NCBI GenBank assembly: GCA_947478465.1 | Contig: CANJWH010000002.1 | Span: 44,799 to 108,798 of the forward strand | Direction of reading: 5' to 3' | DNA length: 64,000 nt | Origin: Bacteroidota bacterium | Lineage (GTDB): Bacteria; Bacteroidota; Bacteroidia; SXHM01 | Shown: positions 8,590 to 17,734 of the stretch, piece by piece | Numbering within the stretch: the first letter of the stretch is position 1 | Layout: every line of letters starts with the position of its first letter | Notes under the pieces: generated by a model | The model's database searches: none | What the model was told of the DNA's origin: nothing | What the model saw: only the letters and a program-made list of their open reading frames with translations | Program-made: the position numbers and the translations under genes

Positions 8590-10089
8590 ATGAAAACAGA
8601 TAATTCTTTTAAAAAGCTATTCATATTTGAAATGGCGAATAATCATCAGGGAGATGTTGCTCATGGTATTAATATCATAAAAGAAATGGGCAAAATTGCC
8701 CGTAAGCATAAAATTAATGCTGCTGTAAAATTGCAATACAGGCAATTGGATACTTTTATTCATCCTGATTTTAGAAATGATACAAAAGCGAAACATATCA
8801 GTAGATTTTTATCAACGGAATTAAAACCATCGCAATTTTTAGAACTGATAAAGGCAATTAAAGCCGAAGGGCTTATAAGTATGTGCACTCCTTTTGATGA
8901 AGAATCGGTTGACCTTATATTAGAACATGATATTGATATTATTAAAGTTGCAAGCTGTAGTGCTGACGATTGGCCGCTTCTGTCAAAAATAGTAAGTACA
9001 AATAAGCCGATTATTGCTTCAACTGGAGGGCTCTCACTTCTTGAAATTGACAACCTTGTAACGTATCTTAGTCACAGAGATTCCAACTTTGCGGTTTTAC
9101 ATTGTGTGGGAATTTACCCTAGCCCAAATCAGGTATTGAACCTTAATTTCATTGCTAAATTAAAGAAACGTTATTCGGATGTTACTATTGGTTATTCTGG
9201 ACACGAAGCGCCAGATAATTATGATGTAATTAAAGTAGCAATTGCAAAAGGCGCAGAAATTTATGAGCGACACGTTGGCTTACCGACAGATAAAGTTACG
9301 CTGAATAATTATTCCATGAATCCTGATGAAACGGATAAATGGATTCAGGCTGCACTTGTGGCTGACGAAATATTGGGTAACAACGAAAAGAATATCACTA
9401 AAGAAGAGGCAGATTCTCTTCTGTCATTAAAGAGAGGCGTTTTTGCAAAACGACCAATTAAAAAAGGAACTAAACTTAAACAGGAAGATGTGTTTTTTGC
9501 TATGCCCAGTAAAGAGGGACAGCTCAACAGTAGCCAGTTTGGTCGTGTAAGAGCTGCGTTTAAAGCCACAAAAGATTACAAAGAAAACGAAGCTGTTTTC
9601 GAATCATCTGAAACAGACACCTATTACAAAACCCGCCAAATTATCCATGAGGCAAAAGGAATGCTTTCAGAAGCAGGTATTATTTTAAATGATAAAGCGG
9701 AAATAGAATTATCACATCATTATGGAATCGAAAAATTTCATCAATATGGAATTTTAATAGTAAACCTTATTAATCGTGAATACTGTAAAAAAATAATCAT
9801 TGTTTTTCCTGGTCAGCATCATCCCGAACAACATCATATTAAAAAAGAAGAAACATTTCATATTCTTTCGGGAGAATTGGGAGTAAGTCTTAATGGAATT
9901 AAATCAGTTGCTAAAAAAGGACATATACTTACCGTAGAGCGTGGTGTAAAACATGCCTTCTGGAGTGATAAAGGCGCAATCATTGAAGAGGTTTCAACAA
10001 CACACTACCGAAACGATTCGTTTTACACAGACCCAAAAATCAGTGAACTTGATCCCATGCAGCGCAAAACGATAATTGAACATTTTTAA
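8590..10089 (+). CDS. NeuB-like nonulosonate synthase with SAF and C-terminal cupin domains
   Basis: The first 270 or so residues match the sialic/legionaminic/pseudaminic acid synthase fold, which condenses phosphoenolpyruvate with an aldose: FIFEMANNHQGD at the start, AVKLQYR, MCTPFDEESVDLI, IIKVASCSADDWPLL, STGG and HCVGIYPSP. A SAF (antifreeze-like) domain follows near 276-340 (KRGVFAKRPIKKGTKLKQEDV). The extra region, about 385-470, is a cupin, with FPGQHHPEQHHIKKEETFHIL and LTVERGVKHAFWS supplying the metal-ligand histidines and glutamate. Classical NeuB ends after SAF at about 350 residues, so this is a 499-residue fusion. Its pairing with the preceding cytidylyltransferase supports nonulosonate synthesis; the sugar made is unknown. 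Confidence 0.88.
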   Translation: MKTDNSFKKLFIFEMANNHQGDVAHGINIIKEMGKIARKHKINAAVKLQYRQLDTFIHPDFRNDTKAKHISRFLSTELKPSQFLELIKAIKAEGLISMCTPFDEESVDLILEHDIDIIKVASCSADDWPLLSKIVSTNKPIIASTGGLSLLEIDNLVTYLSHRDSNFAVLHCVGIYPSPNQVLNLNFIAKLKKRYSDVTIGYSGHEAPDNYDVIKVAIAKGAEIYERHVGLPTDKVTLNNYSMNPDETDKWIQAALVADEILGNNEKNITKEEADSLLSLKRGVFAKRPIKKGTKLKQEDVFFAMPSKEGQLNSSQFGRVRAAFKATKDYKENEAVFESSETDTYYKTRQIIHEAKGMLSEAGIILNDKAEIELSHHYGIEKFHQYGILIVNLINREYCKKIIIVFPGQHHPEQHHIKKEETFHILSGELGVSLNGIKSVAKKGHILTVERGVKHAFWSDKGAIIEEVSTTHYRNDSFYTDPKISELDPMQRKTIIEHF

Positions 10090-10101
10090 GAGTAAGAAGA
10101 G

Positions 10102-10797
10102 ATGGAGAAGTTAATAGAGTTTGAAACAAATCACAACCCCGAAATAGATGAAAAATTTCATCAGTTGAATATTGGGAATATCGGGAATGTACTTTACTGG
10201 TATAAATTTTTTGAAATGGTTTCAAATGTACCGGGCGATATCGTTGAATGTGGTATAGGCAGAGGGCGCTCATTATTGGTGCTTTCTGCTTTGAATAGTC
10301 TTCTGAATAAAGAAGAAGGTGGTAAAAGAGATATTTACGGATATGATAGTTTTGAAGGATTTCCTGACCCATCAACTGAAGATAATTCCTTTAGAAATCC
10401 TAAAAAAGGTGAATGGTCGCACTCGCCAACAGGAAAATATAAATACTCAGAAGATTTTATAAAACTTGTTTTAGCAGAAGCTAAAATTCCCGTAAATCAA
10501 TTCAAGACAGAATTAGGAAAAGGTTACTTCAGTGATTCACTGAAACATCATCACGACAAACCGATAGCAATTTTGCATGTTGACGGAGACCTTTATCAAT
10601 CCTATAAAGACACGCTTGAAAATCTTTACCCAAAAGTTAGTAAAGGCGGAGTAGTGGTTTTTGATGATTTTTTAGCCGAAAAATCTGAAGAAGATAGATG
10701 GCCCGGAGCAAGACGAGCAGTAGAAGAATTTTTAGGTGATGATATTAAAAATCTGAAAATTAGCAGTAGGGGAACACCTTATTTTATCAAGGGTTAG
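10102..10797 (+). CDS. TylF/MycF-type sugar O-methyltransferase
   Basis: A 231-residue class I methyltransferase of the macrocin O-methyltransferase (TylF) family. The SAM-binding motif is VECGIGRGRSLLVLSAL, followed by YGYDSFEGFPDPS (the family's YDSFEG signature) and HVDGDLYQSYKDTLENLYPKVSKGGVVVFDDF, which holds the metal-binding Asp residues. TylF enzymes methylate sugar hydroxyls, so a glycan sugar is the likely substrate. It lies 12 bp after the NeuB-cupin gene and 9 bp before the next, within the same operon. Confidence 0.85.
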   Translation: MEKLIEFETNHNPEIDEKFHQLNIGNIGNVLYWYKFFEMVSNVPGDIVECGIGRGRSLLVLSALNSLLNKEEGGKRDIYGYDSFEGFPDPSTEDNSFRNPKKGEWSHSPTGKYKYSEDFIKLVLAEAKIPVNQFKTELGKGYFSDSLKHHHDKPIAILHVDGDLYQSYKDTLENLYPKVSKGGVVVFDDFLAEKSEEDRWPGARRAVEEFLGDDIKNLKISSRGTPYFIKG

Positions 10798-10806
10798 TAT
10801 GCAGGG

Positions 10807-12351
10807 ATGAAAAAAAACATCAAGAATTCCCCCAAAATAATAAAAGCAGAATTAGAACGCACACTTGGAAAAGACATTAAGGATGCCATAACTCCAAGGC
10901 AAGCATTAGAGCAATGGATAAAAGATTTAAAACCTTCTCCTGATGTTAAAGGCAGGGTTTTAATCACTGCTTTCAGAAACCGCACATGGATTGAGTGGGC
11001 AATATATTGTGCTGCTGTAATAAGGCAAATGGGTTTTGAAAGTACAATACTTTTTAAACAAGACGAAATAAGGAAATTTTACAATGAACCTTCTTATTTC
11101 AATTTTTGGGAAGGAGTAAAAAAACTACCAGGAATTGAATTAGTAAATATTGATGACCTACCCTTCAAAGAAGAAGATTATAATAAATATATTAATACTT
11201 ATGATAAAGATTTAATAGCTGCGCTAGCATATGACCATCACTTAGAATCGTCTGACATAATTGAACAAACCGAAAAATTTGGAACGGAAATAACTGAACT
11301 TAAAATTGAAGCTGCTAAAAATGGTGCAAGAGTGTATCAGTATTGCAAAAACAATAAATTTCATTTGTTTATTTGTTACAGTGGCATAATAAGAGACACA
11401 AAATTAATTTTACAGGGAGCGTTAGACGCAGGTCAGCAAACGGTTTGTGTTGAAGGCTGGGGATGGAGACCCGGACACATGATATATAATTTTAATGCCC
11501 CATCTCTTGAATATAATGTGAAAGGTTGGATGAAATATTTTGGAAAATGGGATGAGAAGAAAAATGCTTTAATGTCAAAATATTTTAGTTTTCTGGATGG
11601 AGATAAAGCCGATACAGACTGGCTTAAAAATTTTCAGACAGTTCAAAAAGCTAAAAAGGGAGAAAAGATTCCCGAGTACATACACGGATTTTTAAATGGG
11701 CAGCAAAAAATTTTTCTTTTAGCATGTAATGTTATTGGAGATAGCTCTTTGCTTAACCGCGAAACCATATTCAAAAGTCATAGAGATTTTGTAAAGCAAA
11801 ACATTGAATATTTTGCAAGCAGACCAGACTTGAAACTTATAGTCAGGGCTCACCCGGGCGAAGGATTAGTCAAAGCTAAAGTTGCAATAAAAATGGGTGA
11901 GTTTGCTAAACAAATAAGCAAAGAAATTTCAAATGTTTTAGTTATAGATGATACGGAAAAGCTAAATACCTTTTCTCTTATTCCATTTGTTCATGCAGGG
12001 TTGGTCTGGATTACTTCTGCCGGTGCCGATATGGTTGTGCGTGGCATACCTGTTATTTCAGGTGCTATGCCAAAATATACCGGGCTTGGAATTGTTGATG
12101 AGCCAAAAACTCAGGAAGAATATTTTAGCCTGATTGACAATTATTCCAAATCAGAAATAAAGCCAACTGCAGAACAGATTTTGAAAGCAAAAGAATATTT
12201 ACATCTGGTTTTTAAAGGTTTTTCATTTGAAGCACAGGGAAGAACATTCAGAGCCAATTCATGCAAACTGAATAAGATGCCTTCGCAGGCTGAGCATGAT
12301 CGTTTTTATAAAATATTACTTGGGTTAGAACCTGCACCCGACCAAATCTGA
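10807..12351 (+). CDS. Capsule-type glycosyltransferase-like protein, possibly KpsC/KpsS related
   Basis: A 514-residue soluble protein that I can assign only to a general GT-B-like type. The C-terminal half has RAHPGEG, then VIDDTEKLNTFSLIPFVHAGLVWITSAGADMVVRGIPVISGAM, resembling the nucleotide-binding half of capsule enzymes of the KpsC/KpsS kind (HPxE-like motif and an S/T-x-G patch). KpsC and KpsS transfer beta-Kdo from CMP-Kdo. Since a CMP-nonulosonate synthetase lies 2.2 kb upstream, this protein could use that donor; that is inference. No signal peptide or membrane helix is visible. Confidence 0.5.
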   Translation: MKKNIKNSPKIIKAELERTLGKDIKDAITPRQALEQWIKDLKPSPDVKGRVLITAFRNRTWIEWAIYCAAVIRQMGFESTILFKQDEIRKFYNEPSYFNFWEGVKKLPGIELVNIDDLPFKEEDYNKYINTYDKDLIAALAYDHHLESSDIIEQTEKFGTEITELKIEAAKNGARVYQYCKNNKFHLFICYSGIIRDTKLILQGALDAGQQTVCVEGWGWRPGHMIYNFNAPSLEYNVKGWMKYFGKWDEKKNALMSKYFSFLDGDKADTDWLKNFQTVQKAKKGEKIPEYIHGFLNGQQKIFLLACNVIGDSSLLNRETIFKSHRDFVKQNIEYFASRPDLKLIVRAHPGEGLVKAKVAIKMGEFAKQISKEISNVLVIDDTEKLNTFSLIPFVHAGLVWITSAGADMVVRGIPVISGAMPKYTGLGIVDEPKTQEEYFSLIDNYSKSEIKPTAEQILKAKEYLHLVFKGFSFEAQGRTFRANSCKLNKMPSQAEHDRFYKILLGLEPAPDQI

Positions 12352-12423
12352 TAAGAAATCAAAGAGAAGTTAAACAAAGTTTATATTTGGTTAATAAAAC
12401 GGATGGGGTATTGATAAAATGAG

Positions 12424-13344
12424 ATGGGAAAACTAATTCAATTCATTCGTAAGAAATCCAATCGGTTTACGATTAATTATTTCCCGCTCACGAAATATCG
12501 TTTTAATATGTTTAGATATGCCGGAAAAGGAAAACGGTTATCTCTTGAATATAAACTTGCTCCGGGAAGCAAGTTTTATGATATTGTTCAAACAATTAAG
12601 AAAGATGGAATTGCCGTTGTAAAAATCGAAGATCTGTTTCCGGATAAAACTGTTTTAAATGATTTACTGGAAGAGTTTCAGGCTTTTTCCAATACAAAAG
12701 ATTTTAAAGACGCATTGCAAAAAGGAGAATCAAAGGACAACAAAAATTATCTTATAAGGTCTGGCTATTTTAACAAAACACTAGCCGTTGAAACAAGGTT
12801 ATTTAAAATGGCTGTTTCCAGCCCCTTTTTATCAATAGTTACTAACTATCTGGGCTCTGTTCCACGATTACAGTTTGCCGAATATTGGTATACTATACCT
12901 CAAAAAGATTCCGGCTCTAAAAATTCACAGAGTTGGCATAGAGATCCGGAGTTTAGTATGATAAAGGTATTTCTTTATTTAAATGAAGTGGATAACAATG
13001 CAGGTCCGTTTTGCTATATTAAAGGAACACATCAGCAAGGCGAGCTAGGAAACATTTTGCCGCGCAAAACTCCGAATGGTCCCTTCTATCCTTCAGAAAA
13101 AGAAATTTTTGACAAAATAGACAAGTCTAATATAGTAGTAAATACAGGAAGCTTAGGAACGCTGATATTTTGCGACACCAATGGTTTTCATAAAGGAGGT
13201 GATGCAAAATTAAATCCCAGAATTTTTGCTTATTGGACTTATGGAGGACCCGGAACTCTGTTCGGACTTTATTTCAAACCAACCGGTGATTTAACTAAGT
13301 TATCGCCTGCTCAGAAATTCGTTGTAGAAAAAATAAATTTATAA
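12424..13344 (+). CDS. Phytanoyl-CoA dioxygenase (PhyH)-family oxygenase
   Basis: A 306-residue protein with the Fe(II)/2-oxoglutarate oxygenase pattern: SWHRDPEFSMIKVFLYLNEVDNNAGPFCYIKGTH, giving the metal ligands H172 and D174, and the distal histidine probably in FCDTNGFHKGG, followed by RIFAYWTY. PhyH enzymes hydroxylate small molecules; within a glycan locus the substrate could be a sugar or lipid carrier, but nothing in the sequence decides this. A 72-bp gap, with no gene in it, separates it from the previous gene. Confidence 0.8.
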   Translation: MGKLIQFIRKKSNRFTINYFPLTKYRFNMFRYAGKGKRLSLEYKLAPGSKFYDIVQTIKKDGIAVVKIEDLFPDKTVLNDLLEEFQAFSNTKDFKDALQKGESKDNKNYLIRSGYFNKTLAVETRLFKMAVSSPFLSIVTNYLGSVPRLQFAEYWYTIPQKDSGSKNSQSWHRDPEFSMIKVFLYLNEVDNNAGPFCYIKGTHQQGELGNILPRKTPNGPFYPSEKEIFDKIDKSNIVVNTGSLGTLIFCDTNGFHKGGDAKLNPRIFAYWTYGGPGTLFGLYFKPTGDLTKLSPAQKFVVEKINL

Positions 13345-13399
13345 GAACTGCTTACCTTTTAATAGGTAGAGAATTATTAAAATCTGTTGAGCTCGGTTT

Positions 13400-14665
13400 A
13401 TGATCCGCAATTTTCTTTCCCTTTTCAAGAATAAAGTACTGTTTAAATACATTTCTTCTTCTTTCCTTTCCATACCAGTATCTTTAATTACAGGCTTTAT
13501 TTCATTCCGGTCTATTGACCCTTATTTTATGGGTATATGGGCTACATTAATAATGTTTGAAACGTATGCTTCATTTCTAAGATTAGGGGTAGTAAATGGT
13601 ATGAACAGAGAATTGCCGCATGCTTTAGGTGCAGGCAAAAAAGATACCGCTGAAAAATATGCCGAAACAACTTTTGCTTTCACAATAATAGATATTGCTT
13701 TTGTTTTGATAATAAGCATAGCAATCTTGTGGTACCACCCTTTTAATAAAATGTATGTTGCCGGAATTATTGTTTGCGCATCGCGAATAGCACTCTCTTT
13801 TTACATCAGCTATCTGACAGGAACATTTCGCTCTGATGACAACTTTAATAAGCTGAGTAATATTCAGTTTGCATTATTGGTCTTAAAATTAATTTTATGT
13901 CCCTTGGTTTTGATGGGGTTTTATGGGTTTTTGGTTTATGAACTGCTTCTTTTTCTGATAAACGCACTCTTGCTTCATAAATTCAGGCCACTAAAGGTGT
14001 TACCTAAGTTTCATTTTGTACAATTCAAGGAGCTGATAAAAGTAGGGATGCCAATCTTTATCACCTCATACCTCTTAAGTTTTATTGATACTTTTCCTCG
14101 ATTGTTTATTATCAGATATAGCAACGAAAATATGCTGGGGCTTTATGCACCGGTAATTCTATTGCTCAGCACCGTATCAATATTACCAAATACTCTAACA
14201 GCATATTTATACCCTAAATTTTCTTATCAGGTTGGTAAGTCAAGTGATATAAAATTTATATGGCAGAGTTTCTTGAAAATATACGCAGTTTCATTTTTAT
14301 TTATTGTATTCTCCTGTATAGTAGTTTATTTTTTAATTGATTATTTTGTACTGATTTTTCCAAAATATGCTTCATCACTTCCTTACCTGAAAATAGCGTT
14401 ATTGATATGCCCGTTTGTTTTTTTTAAAATGGGGAATATGCTTAATACTGTTTTTAAAAAATATAATTACATGGTATATTTTGCCATTATCTATGGAATA
14501 ATTCAAATAATTTCTCTTGCAGTTTTTTCCTCTCTTTTCAGTGATGTGTTGGAAATTGCAATATATTCACAGATAGTAACAGCTTTCTTATTATTAGTAA
14601 TAAGTTTATTTATGAACTATATATTGATATCAGAAGAGGTTAATAAAAATACAGTGTTAAATTAA
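13400..14665 (+). CDS. wzx: Wzx-like polysaccharide flippase
   Basis: Inner-membrane protein of 421 residues with about 12 hydrophobic segments, beginning LFKYISSSFLSIPVSLITGFISFRSI and ending in paired helices. The pattern matches the MATE/MVF-type oligosaccharide flippase superfamily: SSSF near the N terminus, GVVNGMNRELPHALG early, and the KVGMPIF-like step (KELIKVGMPIFITSYLLSFIDTFPRLFIIR) starting the second half. It should flip undecaprenyl-linked glycan units to the periplasm. The polymerase gene follows directly. Confidence 0.86.
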   Translation: MIRNFLSLFKNKVLFKYISSSFLSIPVSLITGFISFRSIDPYFMGIWATLIMFETYASFLRLGVVNGMNRELPHALGAGKKDTAEKYAETTFAFTIIDIAFVLIISIAILWYHPFNKMYVAGIIVCASRIALSFYISYLTGTFRSDDNFNKLSNIQFALLVLKLILCPLVLMGFYGFLVYELLLFLINALLLHKFRPLKVLPKFHFVQFKELIKVGMPIFITSYLLSFIDTFPRLFIIRYSNENMLGLYAPVILLLSTVSILPNTLTAYLYPKFSYQVGKSSDIKFIWQSFLKIYAVSFLFIVFSCIVVYFLIDYFVLIFPKYASSLPYLKIALLICPFVFFKMGNMLNTVFKKYNYMVYFAIIYGIIQIISLAVFSSLFSDVLEIAIYSQIVTAFLLLVISLFMNYILISEEVNKNTVLN

Positions 14666-14691
14666 ACGGAACACTTAATAGAACAGGAGCG

Positions 14692-15966
14692 GTGCAGCCT
14701 AAGAATCAAAGATTATTTATCTTATCAAATTATCTGATTGTCATTTTCTCATTAATGGCTGTGAGCCCCTTTTTTAATACTGCTACAAATCAGTTGTTGT
14801 TATTTTTTTTATTTTTTTTACTGGTTGTTGGAATAAGAAGAAAAGTAAAATTGATGGATAATAAAATTGCTGGAATTCTGATAGCGCTTTATGTATTAAT
14901 TGCCATCCAGGGTGTTCTTTTTCAAGGGTTTTCTTATGCCGTATTTTATTTCCCTTTAATAACCTTTTATATTCCATATTTGATTTACAGACTGTCGGGG
15001 GTTACTTTTTTTACCTACTTCAACAAAGTTCTGTTTGTTATGGCACTTTTTACGTTGCCGTTATGGATTCTGCAATCAGTTTATCCTCCTTTTGACCAAT
15101 TTTTGAGGGTGGCTATTGAATTGGTTCAGCCTTTAAGTTGGGGTTCTGTTCCCCGCTCCTTACTTTTTTATACCGCAGCCTGGACAGATGATATATTTAA
15201 CGCCAGCCTTGGAATATACAGAAACTCCGGCTTTTTTCATGAACCCGGGGCTTATGGTGTTTTTTTAGCACTGGGTATAGCCACAAACACTTTGCTGACC
15301 GGAAAAATGTTTGACAATAAGAATAAAGTTTTTATAGCATGTTTATTGACTACCCTTTCCACTACGGCATACATAGTATTGTTTATAGTATTAAGCACTT
15401 ATTTAATTAAGGTAAAAATTAATCCGGCATTTAAAATGATGGTGTTTTTCTCGTTTATAATCATTTCGATTCAGGTTTATCAAAGTGAAGAATTTTTACA
15501 GTCTAAAATACAATCACAATATAAAGATCAGACGTATGCTGCTCAGAATAATTTTGGGAGATCTGAAGCATATTCAGGAAGGTTTTATGCCTTTTTTACA
15601 TCGGTAAATCTGTTTATGGAAAACCCTGTTTTTGGAAGAGGTATTGTTTATGCAACAAGCGAAAAAGCAAGTGGCGAAATGCATGCCGAAGCAAGTTATA
15701 CCTACGGCTTTATGGGCGTGTTGGCCACCTACGGTATTTTTTTCGGTATTTTTTACCTTTTTTATTTTTTTCGAGGTATAAAAAGAATTGGTTTACTAAG
15801 CAGGCAACCTGCCTATTTTATTGTTGCAATTTTTATAGCAATAAACCTTTCGTTATTAACGCAGATTTTTATTACGTCCACAATTATTGTGTTAATTTTT
15901 ATCATCGGAATTTATTCGGGCAATAAAAAGAATAACCCCCATTTAAGTCCTATTTACATTAAATAA
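14692..15966 (+). CDS. wzy: Wzy-like O-antigen polymerase/ligase
   Basis: A 424-residue polytopic membrane protein with about 11 helices and a long periplasmic loop between about 260 and 330. The loop contains FGRSEAYSGRFYAFFTSVNLFMENPVFGRGI, the late-loop pattern (NPxFGxG) of O-antigen ligase and polymerase proteins, and FFHEPGAYGVFLA earlier. It probably polymerises the flipped repeat units. The start is GTG at 14692, preceded by AGGAGC, one of the few Shine-Dalgarno-like sites in the window. Polymerase and ligase are hard to separate by sequence; its place next to the flippase favours polymerase. Confidence 0.8.
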   Translation: MQPKNQRLFILSNYLIVIFSLMAVSPFFNTATNQLLLFFLFFLLVVGIRRKVKLMDNKIAGILIALYVLIAIQGVLFQGFSYAVFYFPLITFYIPYLIYRLSGVTFFTYFNKVLFVMALFTLPLWILQSVYPPFDQFLRVAIELVQPLSWGSVPRSLLFYTAAWTDDIFNASLGIYRNSGFFHEPGAYGVFLALGIATNTLLTGKMFDNKNKVFIACLLTTLSTTAYIVLFIVLSTYLIKVKINPAFKMMVFFSFIIISIQVYQSEEFLQSKIQSQYKDQTYAAQNNFGRSEAYSGRFYAFFTSVNLFMENPVFGRGIVYATSEKASGEMHAEASYTYGFMGVLATYGIFFGIFYLFYFFRGIKRIGLLSRQPAYFIVAIFIAINLSLLTQIFITSTIIVLIFIIGIYSGNKKNNPHLSPIYIK

Positions 15967-15970
15967 TTTC

Positions 15971-16564
15971 ATGAGCGATTTAATAAACAGTGTTGCAAAC
16001 AGAGTTCAAAGCAGTTGTAATAATATTTACTTTTTAAACACAACCTTCTTCAATGTTTTCTATTGCTTTATCAGAGGCATAAAGCTCGGAAACAATAATC
16101 AGTTTTTTGGTTTTGCTTTTTTTAAACGGACAGTTGGTTCAACTATTATTATAGGTGATAATTGCCGTTTTCGCTCAACCGCTACATCAAATTTAATAGG
16201 CGTAAATCATAAGTGTATTATTGCCACCCATGCTCCCGGAGCAAGTATTAAAATTGGTAACGGAAGTGGTTTTAGCGGAACAACAATTGGCGCATTTTGC
16301 CAAATCACAATCGGAGATAATGTAAAATGCGGGGCAAACACACTTATTACAGATTCTGACTGGCATGCAGATGATGCACGCTCGGCAAAACCTAAAGCTG
16401 TATTTATTGACGACAATGTATGGCTTGGCTATGGAGCTATTGTTATGAAAGGTGTTACGATTGGAAAAAATTCAGTCATTGGTGCGGGTAGTGTTGTAAC
16501 TAAAGATATTCCTCCAAATGTGGTTGCAGCCGGCAATCCCTGCAAAGTAATAAAGCCGCTATGA
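15971..16564 (+). CDS. Left-handed beta-helix (hexapeptide) acyltransferase
   Basis: A 197-residue enzyme with a run of hexapeptide repeats, IGDNCRFRS, IKIGNGSGFSGTTIGAFCQITIGDNVKCGANTLIT, and the typical C-terminal NVWLGYGAIVMKGVTIGKNSVIGAGSVVTKDIPPNVVAAGNPCKVIK. The catalytic histidine is probably that in DSDWHADD. Such enzymes O- or N-acetylate sugars using acetyl-CoA. Its stop overlaps the next gene by 4 bp (ATGA at 16561). Confidence 0.9.
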   Translation: MSDLINSVANRVQSSCNNIYFLNTTFFNVFYCFIRGIKLGNNNQFFGFAFFKRTVGSTIIIGDNCRFRSTATSNLIGVNHKCIIATHAPGASIKIGNGSGFSGTTIGAFCQITIGDNVKCGANTLITDSDWHADDARSAKPKAVFIDDNVWLGYGAIVMKGVTIGKNSVIGAGSVVTKDIPPNVVAAGNPCKVIKPL

Positions 16565-17730
16565 AATCTGATCACGCGGTATTTATAGGTTTGTCAGGTT
16601 TTCCCTATGGTATGGCAGCTGTTCAAAGACAAAAACTATTGGCAAAGGCTTTAATTGATGCAGGTTGGAGAGTAACCATTGTTTGTCCGCGTTCGATTCA
16701 TCAGCAAGGGACTAATGTGATAAGAGTTGGACACAGAGAAGGCATCAGGTATATTTATGTATTTAAACCCGAAAGAATAGATGCCTTTTTTTTGAGAAAT
16801 CTTCAGAAGTTTTTTTCTCCCCTTTTTGAGTTCTTTATTCTTATTAAACTCAAAAAAAAATATCAATTAACAGCAGCAATTGTATCAAATAAAAACTCTT
16901 ACACTCAGGCATTACGGTATTCAATTATTTCAAAGATCTTAAACTTTAGATTGCTGATTAATCTGGTAGAAATTTATGAAGGACGTTCAGGAACCCCCTT
17001 TATCGAACGAATAAATAACTTCTTTTTCAACCGTTCTGGCTTGATTTTTTTCGATGCATTTCTGCCCATCAGCCAAACCATTATTGAATATTTTAAGCCC
17101 TCCGGAAAGAAATATCATTACCTGCCGGTGGTAGTTGATGTTGATTTGTTTAAAAACATTCAACCCGGCAATGAAAACAAAAAGTATTTCCTTTTCTGCG
17201 GTTCTGCATCCTATTTCCATTCAATAGAATTTATTCTTCAATCGTTTTTAAAAATAAAAGATAAGAATTGCAATCTTACTCTGGTTACAAACGGTACGCA
17301 AGAACAGTTAGAAAAAATACATAAATCAGTCAACGATAAAAATCTTGCAGATAGAGTAGCGTTCAAAAAAAATTTAACCGAACATCAACTTTATACACTT
17401 TATAAGTCGTCTATTGGATTACTTTTGCCATTGTTTGATACTATTCAGGACAAGGCAAGATTTCCGCATAAGTTGGCAGAATACCTTGCCTCAGGCACAA
17501 TAGTTTTATCAAATCCTGTGGGCGAAATAATAAATTACCTGAATGACAAAGAAACAGTATTGTATTCCGCTTCCGGAAATATTCAGGCATTTGCAGATAA
17601 CATGCAATGGGTTATTGAGCATGAAAGCCAGTCAGTTGAAATCGGAAATGCCGGAAGCATGGTAAGCCATAAATTTTTTCATTACAAAAGCATGAGTACC
17701 GATTTCAGTAAATTTATTCTGAGCATATAA
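16561..17730 (+). CDS. GT-B glycosyltransferase
   Basis: A 389-residue protein with two Rossmann halves. The N-terminal half has SGFPYGMAAVQRQKLLAKALIDAGWRVTIVCP. The C-terminal half has YFLFCGSASYFHSIEFILQSFLKIKDKNCNLTLVTNG, FKKNLTEHQLYTLYKSSIGLLLPLFDT and RFPHKLAEYLASGTIVLSNPVGEI. The last element corresponds to the E-x7-E-like donor-binding patch of family GT4. It adds one sugar to the growing lipid-linked unit; donor and linkage are not evident. Confidence 0.83.
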   Translation: MKSDHAVFIGLSGFPYGMAAVQRQKLLAKALIDAGWRVTIVCPRSIHQQGTNVIRVGHREGIRYIYVFKPERIDAFFLRNLQKFFSPLFEFFILIKLKKKYQLTAAIVSNKNSYTQALRYSIISKILNFRLLINLVEIYEGRSGTPFIERINNFFFNRSGLIFFDAFLPISQTIIEYFKPSGKKYHYLPVVVDVDLFKNIQPGNENKKYFLFCGSASYFHSIEFILQSFLKIKDKNCNLTLVTNGTQEQLEKIHKSVNDKNLADRVAFKKNLTEHQLYTLYKSSIGLLLPLFDTIQDKARFPHKLAEYLASGTIVLSNPVGEIINYLNDKETVLYSASGNIQAFADNMQWVIEHESQSVEIGNAGSMVSHKFFHYKSMSTDFSKFILSI

Positions 17731-17734
17731 TTTT

